Shown piece by piece: positions 28,462 to 37,120 of a DNA stretch of 64,000 nucleotides. Source of the stretch: Terriglobales bacterium. GTDB lineage: Bacteria > Acidobacteriota > Terriglobia > Terriglobales > Acidobacteriaceae. Below the pieces are notes generated by a model. That model saw only the letters and a program-made list of their open reading frames with translations, was not told the origin of the DNA and did no database searches. How positions within the stretch are numbered: the first letter of the stretch is position 1; each line of letters begins with the position of its first letter. The position numbers and the translations under genes are program-made. The stretch is from the NCBI GenBank assembly GCA_035651995.1, contig DASRER010000014.1, positions 87,664 through 151,663 of the forward strand, read 5' to 3'.

Positions 28462-28607
28462 TCAGTTCTCGGTTCTCAGTTGGACCTGGGAGCGCCAACC
28501 GGAGTTCTTCCTGGCCCGCGCTGCTCCGAGGCCAGGCGCGCGAATGAGAGCCGAGACGTGATGTTGCCGGGCGAACCGAGAACCGAGAACTGAAAACCGA
28601 GAACTGA
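28462..28607. repeat. Inverted heptamer arrays C between grpE and dnaJ
   Basis: Left arm 28462-28482 is TCAGTTC, TCGGTTC, TCAGTTG. Right arm 28573-28607 is GAACCGA, GAACCGA, GAACTGA, AAACCGA, GAACTGA, the reverse complement by consensus, ending 3 bp before the dnaJ start. The pair fills the intergenic space and could fold into a long hairpin within the message. Confidence 0.85.
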
Positions 28608-28610
28608 ATT

Positions 28611-29741
28611 TTGGCAACCAACGCAAAACGCGACTACTACGAGGTGCTGGGGGTGGCGCGCGGCGCCAGCGAGCAGGAAATCAAGAGCGCCTACCGCAAG
28701 CTGGCCATGCAGTACCATCCCGACCGGAATCCCGGCAACAGCGATGCCGAAGAACGCTTCAAGGAGTGCAGCGAGGCGTACGCGGTGCTCGCCGACGGCG
28801 ACAAGCGCGCGCAATACGATCGCTTCGGACACGCGGGCGTGAGCAGCGCGGGCGGTGTCGGGTTCGATCCCACCATCTTCCAGGACTTCGGCGACATCTT
28901 CAGCGACCTGTTCGGTTTCGGCGACCTGTTCGGCGCGAGCGGCGGCCGCCGGCGGAATCGCGCTCAGCGTGGCGCCGACCTGCGCGAAGACCTGAGCCTC
29001 GAATTCGAGGAAGCGGCGTTCGGGGTGGAGACCGAGGTGCACATTCGCCGCCACGAGGGCTGTGAGGCTTGCGGAGGCACCGGCGCGGCCAAGGGTAAAG
29101 AGCCGGCCACGTGCCGCACTTGCGGCGGGCGGGGGCAGGTGCGATATCAGCAGGGGTTCCTCACCATTGCGCGGACGTGCCCGGCGTGCGCGGGCGCGGG
29201 CCGCGTGATCGCCGATCCCTGCGCCAAGTGCCACGGCGAAGGGCGTGTGATTCGCGAGCGGCGGATCGAGGTCAAGGTCCCTGCGGGAGTGGAAGACGGG
29301 ACACGCATGCGCTTCAGCGGACAGGGCGAGGGCGGCGTCAACGGCGGTCCGGCGGGCGACCTGTACGTGGTGTTTCACGTGAAGGAGCACAGCTTCTTCG
29401 AGCGCGACGGTAAAGACCTGCACTGCGCGATTCCGATCTCGTTTTCGCAGGCAGCCCTCGGCGCGCAAATCACGGTTCCCACGCTGGACGGCGAGCACTT
29501 GCTGAGAATTCCCGAAGGCACGCAAACGGGGACGACGTTCCGTATCCGCAACAAGGGAATTGCCTCGCTGAACGGGCACGGCAAGGGCGACCTGTACGTG
29601 CAGGTCAAAGTTCAGACCCCAACCAGGCTGAGCAAGCAGCAGCGCGCGCTGCTGGAACAACTGGACGCGGGCCAGCCGATCGAAAACAAGCCAGAGAAGA
29701 ATTCGCTTCTCGGCAAAGTCAAAGACATCTTCACTTCCTGA
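28611..29741 (+). CDS. dnaJ: Chaperone DnaJ
   Basis: 376 aa, apparently starting at TTG. J domain 1-70 with YHPDRN; Gly/Phe region with an unusually short GFG content; zinc domain with four repeats [32 protein letters not shown]; then the C-terminal substrate-binding domain. It stimulates DnaK ATPase. No Shine-Dalgarno is seen because the preceding 35 bp are the heptamer repeat arm, which may lower translation relative to grpE. Confidence 0.97.
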   Translation: MATNAKRDYYEVLGVARGASEQEIKSAYRKLAMQYHPDRNPGNSDAEERFKECSEAYAVLADGDKRAQYDRFGHAGVSSAGGVGFDPTIFQDFGDIFSDLFGFGDLFGASGGRRRNRAQRGADLREDLSLEFEEAAFGVETEVHIRRHEGCEACGGTGAAKGKEPATCRTCGGRGQVRYQQGFLTIARTCPACAGAGRVIADPCAKCHGEGRVIRERRIEVKVPAGVEDGTRMRFSGQGEGGVNGGPAGDLYVVFHVKEHSFFERDGKDLHCAIPISFSQAALGAQITVPTLDGEHLLRIPEGTQTGTTFRIRNKGIASLNGHGKGDLYVQVKVQTPTRLSKQQRALLEQLDAGQPIENKPEKNSLLGKVKDIFTS

Positions 29742-29743
29742 AC

Positions 29744-30475
29744 GTGACCCGCCGACGCTGGATGGCCGACGAGCATGACGGCGATACCGCGGCGCTCACC
29801 GGCAAACACGCGGCGCACCTGGCGCGCGTGCTGCGAGCGCGAGTGGGCGAGGAATTTGATATCGCGGTGGGCGAGCGTGTGCGCCTTGGACGCGTGACGC
29901 GGGTGAGCGACGATCGCGTGGAATTCGCTTTAGGAGAAGAGTTGCCTTCGGTGCGATCCGGCGCGATCACGCTCGCGCTTGCCATCTTCAAGTTTGATCG
30001 CTTCGAGTGGGCGGTAGAGAAAGCCACCGAGCTTGGCGCGTCGCGGATCGTGCCCTTTGCGGCGGCGCGCACGGATGCGCATCTTGCCAAGGCGGCAATC
30101 AAGCGGGTGGAGCGCTGGCGGCGCATCGCACGCGAGGCGGCGGAGCAATCGCGGCGGGTGGCGCCGCCGGAAATCACAGACCCGGCAAAGTTCGCGGACG
30201 TTGTGAAGTTGGAAAGCGGCGCGCGCGTGGTACTCGCCGAATCCGAATGCCCGCTCTCGCTTGGTGACGCGCTGGCGCAAGCGCCCGCCGGTTCGCTGGC
30301 GCTGGCGATTGGTCCCGAGGGCGGGTGGACAGAGCGCGAACTGGAGCAATTTGCTTCGGCCGGATGGCTGTGCGCGTCGCTGGGGGCAAACATCCTTCGT
30401 GCCGAGACGGCAGTGGTTGCGGCGCTTGCGGTTGCGCAGGCGTTTTCCGCAACCGCGGAAAGCGGCGCCTCTTGA
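29744..30475 (+). CDS. rsmE: 16S rRNA m3U1498 methyltransferase RsmE
   Basis: 243 aa, GTG start 2 bp after the dnaJ stop. N-terminal PUA-like domain (1-70) and C-terminal SPOUT domain with the knot motif AIGPEGGWTERE and SLGANILRAETAVV. It methylates N3 of U1498 in 16S rRNA. Its position behind dnaJ is common in many bacteria, suggesting it is the last gene of the hrcA operon. Confidence 0.95.
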   Translation: MTRRRWMADEHDGDTAALTGKHAAHLARVLRARVGEEFDIAVGERVRLGRVTRVSDDRVEFALGEELPSVRSGAITLALAIFKFDRFEWAVEKATELGASRIVPFAAARTDAHLAKAAIKRVERWRRIAREAAEQSRRVAPPEITDPAKFADVVKLESGARVVLAESECPLSLGDALAQAPAGSLALAIGPEGGWTERELEQFASAGWLCASLGANILRAETAVVAALAVAQAFSATAESGAS

Positions 30476-30611
30476 GGCCTCTTCCGCGCCGCTAAACGTC
30501 ATCTTGCGTCGCGCACGATCTCGCCTAAGGCAAAATCTGGGTTGCCGCCGGGTGCGGCTGCTTCGATAATCGGGCTTCGCGCCGCACTCTGGCGCATCTT
30601 CGCGCCGAATC

Positions 30612-33590
30612 GTGTACGACAGACTGAACCCGCAACAAAGGATTGCCGTCGATCACGGCCGCGGGCCCATGCTGGTGGTGGCCGGCGCCGGCACGGGCAA
30701 GACGACCGTGCTGGTGGAGCGGCTGGTGCGGCTGGTCTCGTCGGGCGAGGCCAAGCCGGAAGAGGTTTTCGCCATCACGTACACCAAGAACGCGGCACAG
30801 CAGCTCAAAGACCGTGTCCGCGAGCGGCTGGGCGCGCGGGGGGCGAAGATCTGGACGGGCAACTTCCATGCGTACTGCTACGAGCTGCTGAAACGCCATC
30901 GGCGCAACTTCGGGATCCTCGAGCCCAACGATCTGTGGGTGTACCTGCGGAGGCGGATGGCGCGTCGCGAGCTGCCGCTGGAGCGTTACATTCGCGCAGC
31001 CGCGCCCGCCGTTTTTCTAAACGACCTGCTCACCTTCTTTGAACGCTGCCACGACGAGCTGGTGGATGCCGCCCGTTATGAACTCTACGTGCAGCAGGTC
31101 GCGGCCGGTGAGCTTCCGCCGCCGCGGGTAGCGCGGCAGAAGGAGCAGGACGCGCTCAGCGATGACGAGAAGCTGGCGCGCTGCCGCGAAATTGCACGCG
31201 TGTTCCGCGCCGTGGAGCAGATGCTGGCGCGCGAGAAGCTGGGAACATTCGGGCACCAGATCACGCGGGCGGTGTCGCTGCTACGCGAGAAACCCGAGGT
31301 GCTCGACGCTGAACGCAGGCGTGCGCGGTATCTGCTGATCGACGAGTTCCAGGACGCGAACTTCGCGCAAATCGAGCTGGCCACGCTGCTGGCCGGCGAT
31401 GAACGCAACATCTTCGCCGTCGGCGATCCCGACCAGGCCATCTACCAGTTTCGCGGCGCGTCGAGCGCAGCCTTCGACGAGTTCCTCCGGCGCTTTCCGG
31501 AGACGCGCGCTGTGACGCTGCGCGAAAACCGGCGGTCGACGTCGCCGATCCTGACGTGCGCCCACAGCGTCATCCGCCGCAACCCTGAGATTTCCGGACC
31601 GAGCGCGCAAGTGAGCGAGCTGAAGCGGCGACGGCTCGAGTCGGGCAGGGAAGCGGACGCGAAAGAACGAAGCGAGACACTGCCTCGCGAGCCGGTGAAC
31701 GTAGTCATCGCCACCAGCGTCGAGGAGGAGGCGGCCAATATTGCCGAGGCGATCGGCCGGATGCAGGAGGCGAGCAGCTGCCGCTGCCCGGAGCAGCGGC
31801 ACCTGTTCGGGTGGTGCAACTTTGCGGTGCTGTATCGCCAGCACCGGCACCGCGAAGAGGTGATTCGCGAGCTGGCCGCGCGGCGGATTCCGTTCGTCGT
31901 GAAGGCGCTCGATGTGCTCGACACGCCCGAGGGGCGCGATGCGATTGCGCTGATGCGCGCGGTCGCCACGGGCGACGGCATCAGCCAGTTCCGCGCGGCG
32001 GCGCTGCCGCAATACTCCATTCGCGGCGAGGAGTTCAGGGAGCGGCTGGCGCTGCATCGCGGGAAAGTTGCGGAGGCGCTGGCCGATCTGGAGGGCGGCA
32101 AGGCATTGCTGCAGGAAGTGGCCAGCACGCGCGAGGAGGTGCGGCGGCGGCAGCTGAGCGCGAGCGCTGCACTGCACTTCATCGAGCGGCGATTCGCATT
32201 GTCCGATTCAGAGCCGCTGCGCGTTCTGCGCGAGTTCGTGGAGCGCTGGCGCGAGAAGCCGCTGGCCGTGCGTGGCGATCTGGATGAGTTCCTTGAGTAT
32301 CTGGATTGGTACGTTGAATCGGGCGGCAGGGTCGCGCGCCCCGAGGACGACGAAGACACCGCGGTGCCTGATGCCGTGCGCCTGATGAGCGTCCACGGCG
32401 CCAAGGGCCTGGAGTTCCAGCACGTGTTCGTGCTGCGGGTCATCAAGCCCGGATTTCCCACCAGCCACCGCGAGCCGTTATTCGAGATGCCGAACGAGCT
32501 GCGAGGGCCGGCCGCGCCGGCAACGGATCCCGAGCTGCAGCATTACGAAGAAGAGCGGCGGCTGTTCTACGTGGCGATGACGCGCGCGCGCGACACACTC
32601 ACGCTCAGCTCCAAGCGGGGCGCCGGTAAGAAGGACCCATCGCCACCCGGATATTTGCGCGAGTTGCTCACCGATCGCGAGGCAGCTCCCTTCCTGCGCC
32701 AGCGTGCCGCCGAACCGTACGCCACCGGGTTGGCCGCGGCGGCGCCCGCCTCGGCAGTGGCCGCCTGGATGGAGCTGCCGCCAATGCGGCGCCTTGACCT
32801 CGATCCGCTGAGCGCCACCGCGATCGAGAATTACGACCGGTGTCCGCTGAAGTACAAGATGGAGCGCGACTGGAAGCTGCCCGAGGAGCCTGCCGGCGCG
32901 CTGAGCAACGGCTGGGCAATGCACACCGCGCTCAAGGCTTTTTTCGATGCCGTGCAGGCGGGGCGGCCGATGACCGAGCCCGAGCTGCAGGCGTGCTTCG
33001 CCGCCGCCAGCGCCAGCGTGCAGTTCGAAGACGAATTCCAGCGCGAGTTGTACGCGCAGCAGGGGCGACAGCAGTTGCACGAGTTCTACGAACTGGTGAC
33101 GCGCTCGCCGTTTCCGCGCGTGCAGGCCACGGAACAGCGCTTCCAGGTGGAAGTCGGAGGAGCGAAGGTGGTGGGCCGCTTCGATCGCGTGGACACGCTC
33201 GACGGCGCCGGCGTTGCGATCACCGATTACAAGTCGGGCAGGCCGCGAGACGACGACGATGCCGACCGGAGCTTGCAGCTCTCCGTCTACGCGCTCGCTG
33301 CCACCAAGCTGGGGATGCGGCCGGAGCGGCTGGCTTTCTTCAACCTGGAAAACAGCAGCACCGTGACCACTACGCGAAGCGCGAGCGATCTGCGCTCAGC
33401 GGAAAACAAGATTGCGGAAATCGCCTCGGCGATCGCCGCCGGAAAGTTTCAGGCGCGGCCCGGATATCACTGCGGCTGGTGTGGATGGCGCTCGCTGTGT
33501 CCGGAGACGGAAGAGCGGCTGTTTCAGATCGCGCCGCGATCGGATGCGGCATCGGCGGGCGCGGACGAAAGTCCGCAAACAAAAGACTAA
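30612..33590 (+). CDS. UvrD-type helicase fused to an AddB-like Fe-S nuclease domain
   Basis: 992 aa, GTG start. Superfamily 1A helicase motifs are complete: AGAGTGKT (24-31), LLIDEFQDANF (Walker B), VGDPDQAIYQFRGA, LRENRRS, VHGAKGLEFQHVFV and FYVAMTRARDTL. After about 730 comes a PD-(D/E)xK domain: LSATAIENYDRCPLKYK, GRFDRVD, ITDYKSGRP (catalytic Asp and Lys) and CGWCGWRSLCP; the one plus three Cys match the AddB-type [4Fe-4S] ligands. It is a single-chain helicase-nuclease, likely for double-strand break processing or mismatch repair. No addA/addB partner is nearby. Confidence 0.93.
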   Translation: MYDRLNPQQRIAVDHGRGPMLVVAGAGTGKTTVLVERLVRLVSSGEAKPEEVFAITYTKNAAQQLKDRVRERLGARGAKIWTGNFHAYCYELLKRHRRNFGILEPNDLWVYLRRRMARRELPLERYIRAAAPAVFLNDLLTFFERCHDELVDAARYELYVQQVAAGELPPPRVARQKEQDALSDDEKLARCREIARVFRAVEQMLAREKLGTFGHQITRAVSLLREKPEVLDAERRRARYLLIDEFQDANFAQIELATLLAGDERNIFAVGDPDQAIYQFRGASSAAFDEFLRRFPETRAVTLRENRRSTSPILTCAHSVIRRNPEISGPSAQVSELKRRRLESGREADAKERSETLPREPVNVVIATSVEEEAANIAEAIGRMQEASSCRCPEQRHLFGWCNFAVLYRQHRHREEVIRELAARRIPFVVKALDVLDTPEGRDAIALMRAVATGDGISQFRAAALPQYSIRGEEFRERLALHRGKVAEALADLEGGKALLQEVASTREEVRRRQLSASAALHFIERRFALSDSEPLRVLREFVERWREKPLAVRGDLDEFLEYLDWYVESGGRVARPEDDEDTAVPDAVRLMSVHGAKGLEFQHVFVLRVIKPGFPTSHREPLFEMPNELRGPAAPATDPELQHYEEERRLFYVAMTRARDTLTLSSKRGAGKKDPSPPGYLRELLTDREAAPFLRQRAAEPYATGLAAAAPASAVAAWMELPPMRRLDLDPLSATAIENYDRCPLKYKMERDWKLPEEPAGALSNGWAMHTALKAFFDAVQAGRPMTEPELQACFAAASASVQFEDEFQRELYAQQGRQQLHEFYELVTRSPFPRVQATEQRFQVEVGGAKVVGRFDRVDTLDGAGVAITDYKSGRPRDDDDADRSLQLSVYALAATKLGMRPERLAFFNLENSSTVTTTRSASDLRSAENKIAEIASAIAAGKFQARPGYHCGWCGWRSLCPETEERLFQIAPRSDAASAGADESPQTKD

Positions 33591-33611
33591 GGGGACGCTC
33601 GTCGCGTCCCC
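33591..33611 (-). terminator. Terminator of the mini-peptide unit (minus direction)
   Basis: A perfect 8-bp stem GGGGACGC/GCGTCCCC with a 5-nt loop. Read on the minus strand it is followed by TTAGTCTTTTGTTT, a usable T tract; on the plus strand no T tract follows. It also lies right after the helicase stop. Confidence 0.65.
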
Positions 33612-33632
33612 TGTATCGACTTGGCGGCCAGT

Positions 33633-33674
33633 TTAGTGTTTCTTCTTCTTGGCCTTCTTCGCTTTCTTTGCCAT
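33633..33674 (-). CDS. 13-residue Lys-rich peptide MAKKAKKAKKKKH
   Basis: A complete mini-ORF: ATG, 13 codons, TAA. GGAG lies 9 nt before the ATG. Nine of 13 residues are Lys, with an AKK/AKKKK pattern like histone H1-type tails; such a peptide would bind nucleic acid or the ribosome, which is inference. It sits in its own unit with a near-consensus promoter at 33737-33765 and a terminator at 33591-33611, giving a transcript of about 140 nt. Alternatively the transcript is a small RNA and the ORF is incidental. Confidence 0.65.
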   Translation of the reverse strand: MAKKAKKAKKKKH

Positions 33675-33736
33675 TGAACTATTCTCCCTTCGATTGTTCA
33701 TCGAATAGCAACGATGCTCTGTTGCAATTGTTTGAA

Positions 33737-33765
33737 TGTATAGAGTGATTGAAAAACGATGTCAA
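33737..33765 (-). promoter_or_regulatory. Strong sigma-70 promoter for the Lys-rich mini-ORF
   Basis: On the minus strand TTGACA (33765-33760) and TATACA (33742-33737) are spaced by 17 bp within an AT-rich island of a GC-rich window. The predicted RNA start is about 55 nt upstream of the mini-ORF. Confidence 0.82.
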
Positions 33766-33868
33766 GAGAAAAAATGTGACGCGCTGCGGCGAGTGTGCTC
33801 AGGTTACGCGCCGCGAAACAGAAAATGCAGCGCGCGATGAAGTGCGCTGCGAGTTCGACGCACAACAA

Positions 33869-34621
33869 TTACTTCAGCAGTCGCAGTGCAAGGCCGCTGA
33901 TGACGTCATGCCACGCGTGCGCGATCATTCCCGGCCGCAGGCTCTTCCGCCAGTAAGCGAGAACGCCGAACAGGATTCCATAAACGGCGATCACGACCAT
34001 GCGCCTGGCGCCTTCGTATCCGTGCGAAAGTCCGAACACGATGCCGGAGGCGACGATGCCGATGACGGCGCTGCCGCCGCACAAGGCGGCGAACTGGCGC
34101 TGCAGATATCCGCGAAAGACGACTTCCTCGATGAAGCCGGCAACACAGCTGAGCGCGATGAAGAGCGCAAGCTCGGGCCGGGTGGAAGGTGCGAGCGCAA
34201 ACAGAGTTTTTTTGGCCGCGTCCGCCTGCGCCTGGCCGGCGAGTCCGAGCGCGAACGAAAGACCCGCGAGAACGGCGATCGCGACGATCCAGTAGCCGGC
34301 GGCGATCGCCAGGTCGAGCAGGAAATCCTCCGGCGTCTTCCAGCGTCCGGCGATCAGCCTGCGAATGCTTTCGCCGCGGCGGCGAATTCCCAACCAGACC
34401 CAGCCGAGCAGCACCAACTCGTAGGCGATTGTGAAAGCGTAAGTGCGAATGCGGCCGTGGCGCGCGATGCTGGCGCCGACCGACGAACTGCCGGCGAGCG
34501 ACACCGCAACGGCGACGAGAACCAGGACGGCGGTGTGCAGCGGCGACGCCAGCGGGCGCCTGGGCGGCTCAACGGCGGCAGCGGCGGGTGCGGCGGGAGC
34601 GGTGACGATGTTTTCGTTCAT
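33869..34621 (-). CDS. CPBP-family intramembrane glutamic protease
   Basis: 250 aa with about six to seven hydrophobic segments. The CPBP (Abi) motifs are [12 protein letters not shown] (motif 1, catalytic Glu pair and Arg), FGLSHGYEG (motif 2 His) and IAHAWHD (motif 4). The N-terminal 25 residues are Ala/Pro-rich and cytosolic. Family members cleave within membranes (CAAX-type or anti-sigma processing); no target is nearby. It is divergent to the thiolase gene. Confidence 0.92.
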   Translation of the reverse strand: MNENIVTAPAAPAAAAVEPPRRPLASPLHTAVLVLVAVAVSLAGSSSVGASIARHGRIRTYAFTIAYELVLLGWVWLGIRRRGESIRRLIAGRWKTPEDFLLDLAIAAGYWIVAIAVLAGLSFALGLAGQAQADAAKKTLFALAPSTRPELALFIALSCVAGFIEEVVFRGYLQRQFAALCGGSAVIGIVASGIVFGLSHGYEGARRMVVIAVYGILFGVLAYWRKSLRPGMIAHAWHDVISGLALRLLK

Positions 34622-34660
34622 CGAGGATGGCGGCGAATCGTTCGCCCGCGACGGCCATCT

Positions 34661-34666
34661 TATAAT
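34661..34666 (+). promoter_or_regulatory. -10 box TATAAT of the thiolase gene
   Basis: Consensus TATAAT 30 bp before the start; the -35 region is poor. Confidence 0.55.
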
Positions 34667-34696
34667 GAAAGGTCGCGGAGAGCGGAAGGAGCAGTT

Positions 34697-35881
34697 ATGG
34701 ACGAGACGGTCATCATTTCCGCGGTGCGCACGCCGATCGGAAAATTTCAGGGAGCGCTGGGTGAAGTGCCGGCGCCGGAGTTAGGCGCGATGGTGGTGCG
34801 CGAGGCGGTGAAACGCGCGGGGGTCGAGCCGAAGCAGGTCGATGAGTGCATCATGGGCCTGGTGGTCGCGGCCGGACTGGGGCAGAACCCGGCGCGGCAG
34901 GCGGCGCTGCGCGGCGGGCTTCTTCCGGAAGCCGGGGCGATGACGATCAACAAAGTGTGCGGCTCAGGCCTGAAGGCGGTGGCGCTGGCGGCGCAGGCGA
35001 TCCAGACGGGAAACAGCGACATCGTCGTCGCCGGCGGCATGGAGTCGATGAGCAACGCGCCGTACCTGCTGCCGCAGGCGCGCAAGGGATACCGGCTGGG
35101 CAACGCGCAGATCGTTGACGCGGTGGTGAATGACGGCCTGTGGGACGTGTACAACAACTACCACATGGGCATGACGGCGGAGAACGTGGCCGAGAAGTAC
35201 GGCATCACGCGCGCCGAGCAGGATGAGTTCGCGGTGAGCTCGCATCGCAAGGCAGTTGCCGCGCAGAAGGAGTGCCGGTTCAAGTCGCAGATCCTGCCGG
35301 TCGAACTGCCGGCCAAGAAGAAAGGGCAGCCGGCGGTCGTGGTCGAGAAAGACGAATCGCCGCGCGAGGACACCACGGCGGAAACTCTGGCGGCGCTGAA
35401 GCCGGTCTTCAAGAAAGACGGCACGGTGACCGCCGGCAACGCGCCGGGGATGAACGACGGCGCGGCGGCGCTGGTGGTGACCAGCGCGCTGCGCGCCAAG
35501 GAACTCGGCGCCGCGCCGATGGCGCGCATCGTGGCACAGGCGACCAGCGGCGTGGACCCGGCGTGGGTGATGATGGCGCCGGTCTCGGGCGTGCGGAAGA
35601 TCTGGCAGAAGACCGGGTGGAAGCCGGAAGATGTTGACCTCTACGAACTGAACGAAGCGTTCTCGGTGCAGGCGCTGGCGGTGGTGCGCGAGCTGGGCAT
35701 CGATCCGGCCAAGGTCAATGTGAACGGCGGGGCGGTGGCGCTGGGACATCCGATTGGCGCCAGCGGCGCGCGCGTGCTGACGACCCTCATCTACGAGATG
35801 ATGCGGCGCGACGTGCATCGGGGCATCGCCGCGCTGTGCCTGGGCGGAGGGAACTCGGTGGCGATGGCGGTGGAGAGATAG
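34697..35881 (+). CDS. Acetyl-CoA acetyltransferase (thiolase)
   Basis: 394 aa, AAGGAG 5 nt before ATG. Catalytic Cys88 in [14 protein letters not shown] (Asn-Glu), His in GHPIGASG and second Cys in CLGGGN. It condenses or cleaves acyl-CoA and acetyl-CoA, in fatty-acid oxidation or acetoacetyl-CoA formation. The [10 protein letters not shown] and MSMGMESM-type loops fit the degradative/biosynthetic thiolase class; I cannot separate the two. No other beta-oxidation gene lies beside it. Confidence 0.95.
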   Translation: MDETVIISAVRTPIGKFQGALGEVPAPELGAMVVREAVKRAGVEPKQVDECIMGLVVAAGLGQNPARQAALRGGLLPEAGAMTINKVCGSGLKAVALAAQAIQTGNSDIVVAGGMESMSNAPYLLPQARKGYRLGNAQIVDAVVNDGLWDVYNNYHMGMTAENVAEKYGITRAEQDEFAVSSHRKAVAAQKECRFKSQILPVELPAKKKGQPAVVVEKDESPREDTTAETLAALKPVFKKDGTVTAGNAPGMNDGAAALVVTSALRAKELGAAPMARIVAQATSGVDPAWVMMAPVSGVRKIWQKTGWKPEDVDLYELNEAFSVQALAVVRELGIDPAKVNVNGGAVALGHPIGASGARVLTTLIYEMMRRDVHRGIAALCLGGGNSVAMAVER

Positions 35882-36199
35882 CCAGAGTCGCTGACCCCCT
35901 TCCCCCCTCCTACCCTGTGATTGTTTGCAATGAGTTGGAGGCGCGGTTCCCCGGCAAAACACTGCGGATGCGCGGGTTGAGACCGAGGTGCTGACATGAG
36001 CGTTTTCAGCGCCGCTGGATTCGAGCCACGGAACACATTGCGGCGCAGCCGTTTAAGTCCGTGGTCTTGAAAGCGCGGGACTTGTTGTCAAAGAACGTTC
36101 GTTTTGGGTCCTGCAACAAAGTCAAAGGCGTTTCCCACAAAGGACGCGAAGGGCACACGCAGGAAGCCACTTCACGAGACGGCGATTGCAAACGGGGAA

Positions 36200-36240
36200 G
36201 GCCCCGGAAGCGGAATGCGCTTTCGGGGCCTTCTTATTTC
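36200..36240 (+). terminator. Rho-independent terminator, plus strand
   Basis: A 12-bp stem (36200-36211 with 36219-36230, one G-U pair), 7-nt loop and TTCTTATTTC tract. It lies 320 bp after the thiolase stop, so either the thiolase mRNA has a long 3' end or a non-coding RNA ends here. Confidence 0.75.
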
Positions 36241-36393
36241 CAGCATAGCAACTTTGAGCGGGGCGATGGGAAGCGCGGCGGGAATTTTCTTGCCAGCAGA
36301 ATGTGGCGGTTAGCGGGATTTGCGGGCTGGCGGGGGCTTGACACGGTTTGGGCGAGCCGGCCCGCGGGCAGGCGGGCGCGTGAAGCACGAAGA

Positions 36394-36414
36394 GCCCGCG
36401 CGATGAGCGCGGGC
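36394..36414 (-). terminator. Terminator of the histone-like gene (minus strand)
   Basis: A perfect 8-bp stem GCCCGCGC/GCGCGGGC with 5-nt loop, followed on the minus strand by TCTTCGTGCTTC. It is 17 bp past the stop of the Arg/Ala-rich gene. Confidence 0.75.
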
Positions 36415-36431
36415 CTTCGGTCCGGAGATAC

Positions 36432-36926
36432 TCAGGCGGCGCGACGACGGGTTGCGGCCGCCCTGCGCGCGGCGCGCTGCATGCCCTTCCTGCCCCTGGT
36501 GCGCACAGCTTTCGCGGCGGCCTTAGGACGGCTGGCGGCGCCACGGCGGCGGGCGGCGGCGCGGGCCTGGCGCGACAAGCTGCGGCGTGAGGCAGCGCCG
36601 CGTCCCTTGCGGCGCAGGGCGCGCGTGGTCGCGCGCGAGCGACGCGCCGACGTCTTTCGGCGGGTGCGCCCGCGTCGCAAGTCGCGCCGCGCCTGTTTCC
36701 GCGTTCGAGCGGACGCCCGTCCGCGGCGGGGCGCGGGAAGCTTTACTCCGGCGCGTCTTGCTTTGGAGAGTCCGATGGCGATCGCCTGTTGCGGCGACTC
36801 GGCGCCGTGCTTGCCTTCGCGGACGTGTTCTATCTCTTCGCGGACGAATTCGCCCGCCTGGGTGCTGGGTGACTTGCCTTGACGCTCGTCTTCACGGGCA
36901 CGTTCGATGGTTTCCTTCTCGGGCAT
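36432..36926 (-). CDS. Histone-H1-like protein with DUF6496-type N-terminus
   Basis: 164 aa from the ATG that follows GAGGAGGAG. Residues 1-60 (EKETIERAREDERQGKSPSTQAGEFVREEIEHVREGKHGA, then QAIAIGLSKARRAGVKLP) match the small DUF6496 domain as I remember it. The remaining 100 residues are almost only Arg, Ala, Lys, Ser and Gly, a tail like eukaryotic/bacterial H1 proteins that would coat DNA. An in-frame ATG 37 codons upstream is less likely because no Shine-Dalgarno precedes it. A stress- or stationary-phase nucleoid role is inferred. Confidence 0.85.
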   Translation of the reverse strand: MPEKETIERAREDERQGKSPSTQAGEFVREEIEHVREGKHGAESPQQAIAIGLSKARRAGVKLPAPRRGRASARTRKQARRDLRRGRTRRKTSARRSRATTRALRRKGRGAASRRSLSRQARAAARRRGAASRPKAAAKAVRTRGRKGMQRAARRAAATRRRAA

Positions 36927-37062
36927 CGATCTCCTCCTCTTTCTAGGGGTCCCCAGATGAAACGGATGCGTCGCCGCGGCTTCCGGGATGGACGAGCGGG
37001 GCGCAGGTACGTCAGGAAGCGTCATCCACAGGCCCACCGCTCAGTTCCGGGCACAACCGGGC

Positions 37063-37068
37063 TATACT
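37063..37068 (+). promoter_or_regulatory. -10 box TATACT upstream of comM
   Basis: TATACT 52 bp before the chosen start; the -35 match is weak. Confidence 0.4.
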
Positions 37069-37120
37069 CGCGCGCTTCGCGCTTGCCAGCGTGAAAGCGC
37101 ACAGGGATTGGCGTTTTCCA

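Larger units (their letters stand above)
35882..36431. other. 550-bp gene-free stretch with two opposed terminators
   Basis: It begins with a C/T-rich run (35894-35918), then unassigned sequence of normal composition. A tandem-like CACAAAGGACGCGAAGGG stretch lies near 36135 (related to the 45461 repeat). The two hairpin terminators are listed separately. No ORF has convincing codon use or start signals. Confidence 0.6.

Noticed and set aside
33749..34696. In-frame 316-codon extension upstream of the thiolase
   Set aside because: It is antisense to the CPBP protease, and the Shine-Dalgarno and TATAAT at 34661-34691 mark the real start.
36061..36882. 273-codon open frame on the + strand
   Set aside because: It overlaps the Arg/Ala-rich gene on the other strand, whose DUF6496-like start and Shine-Dalgarno are better; it also reads through two terminators.
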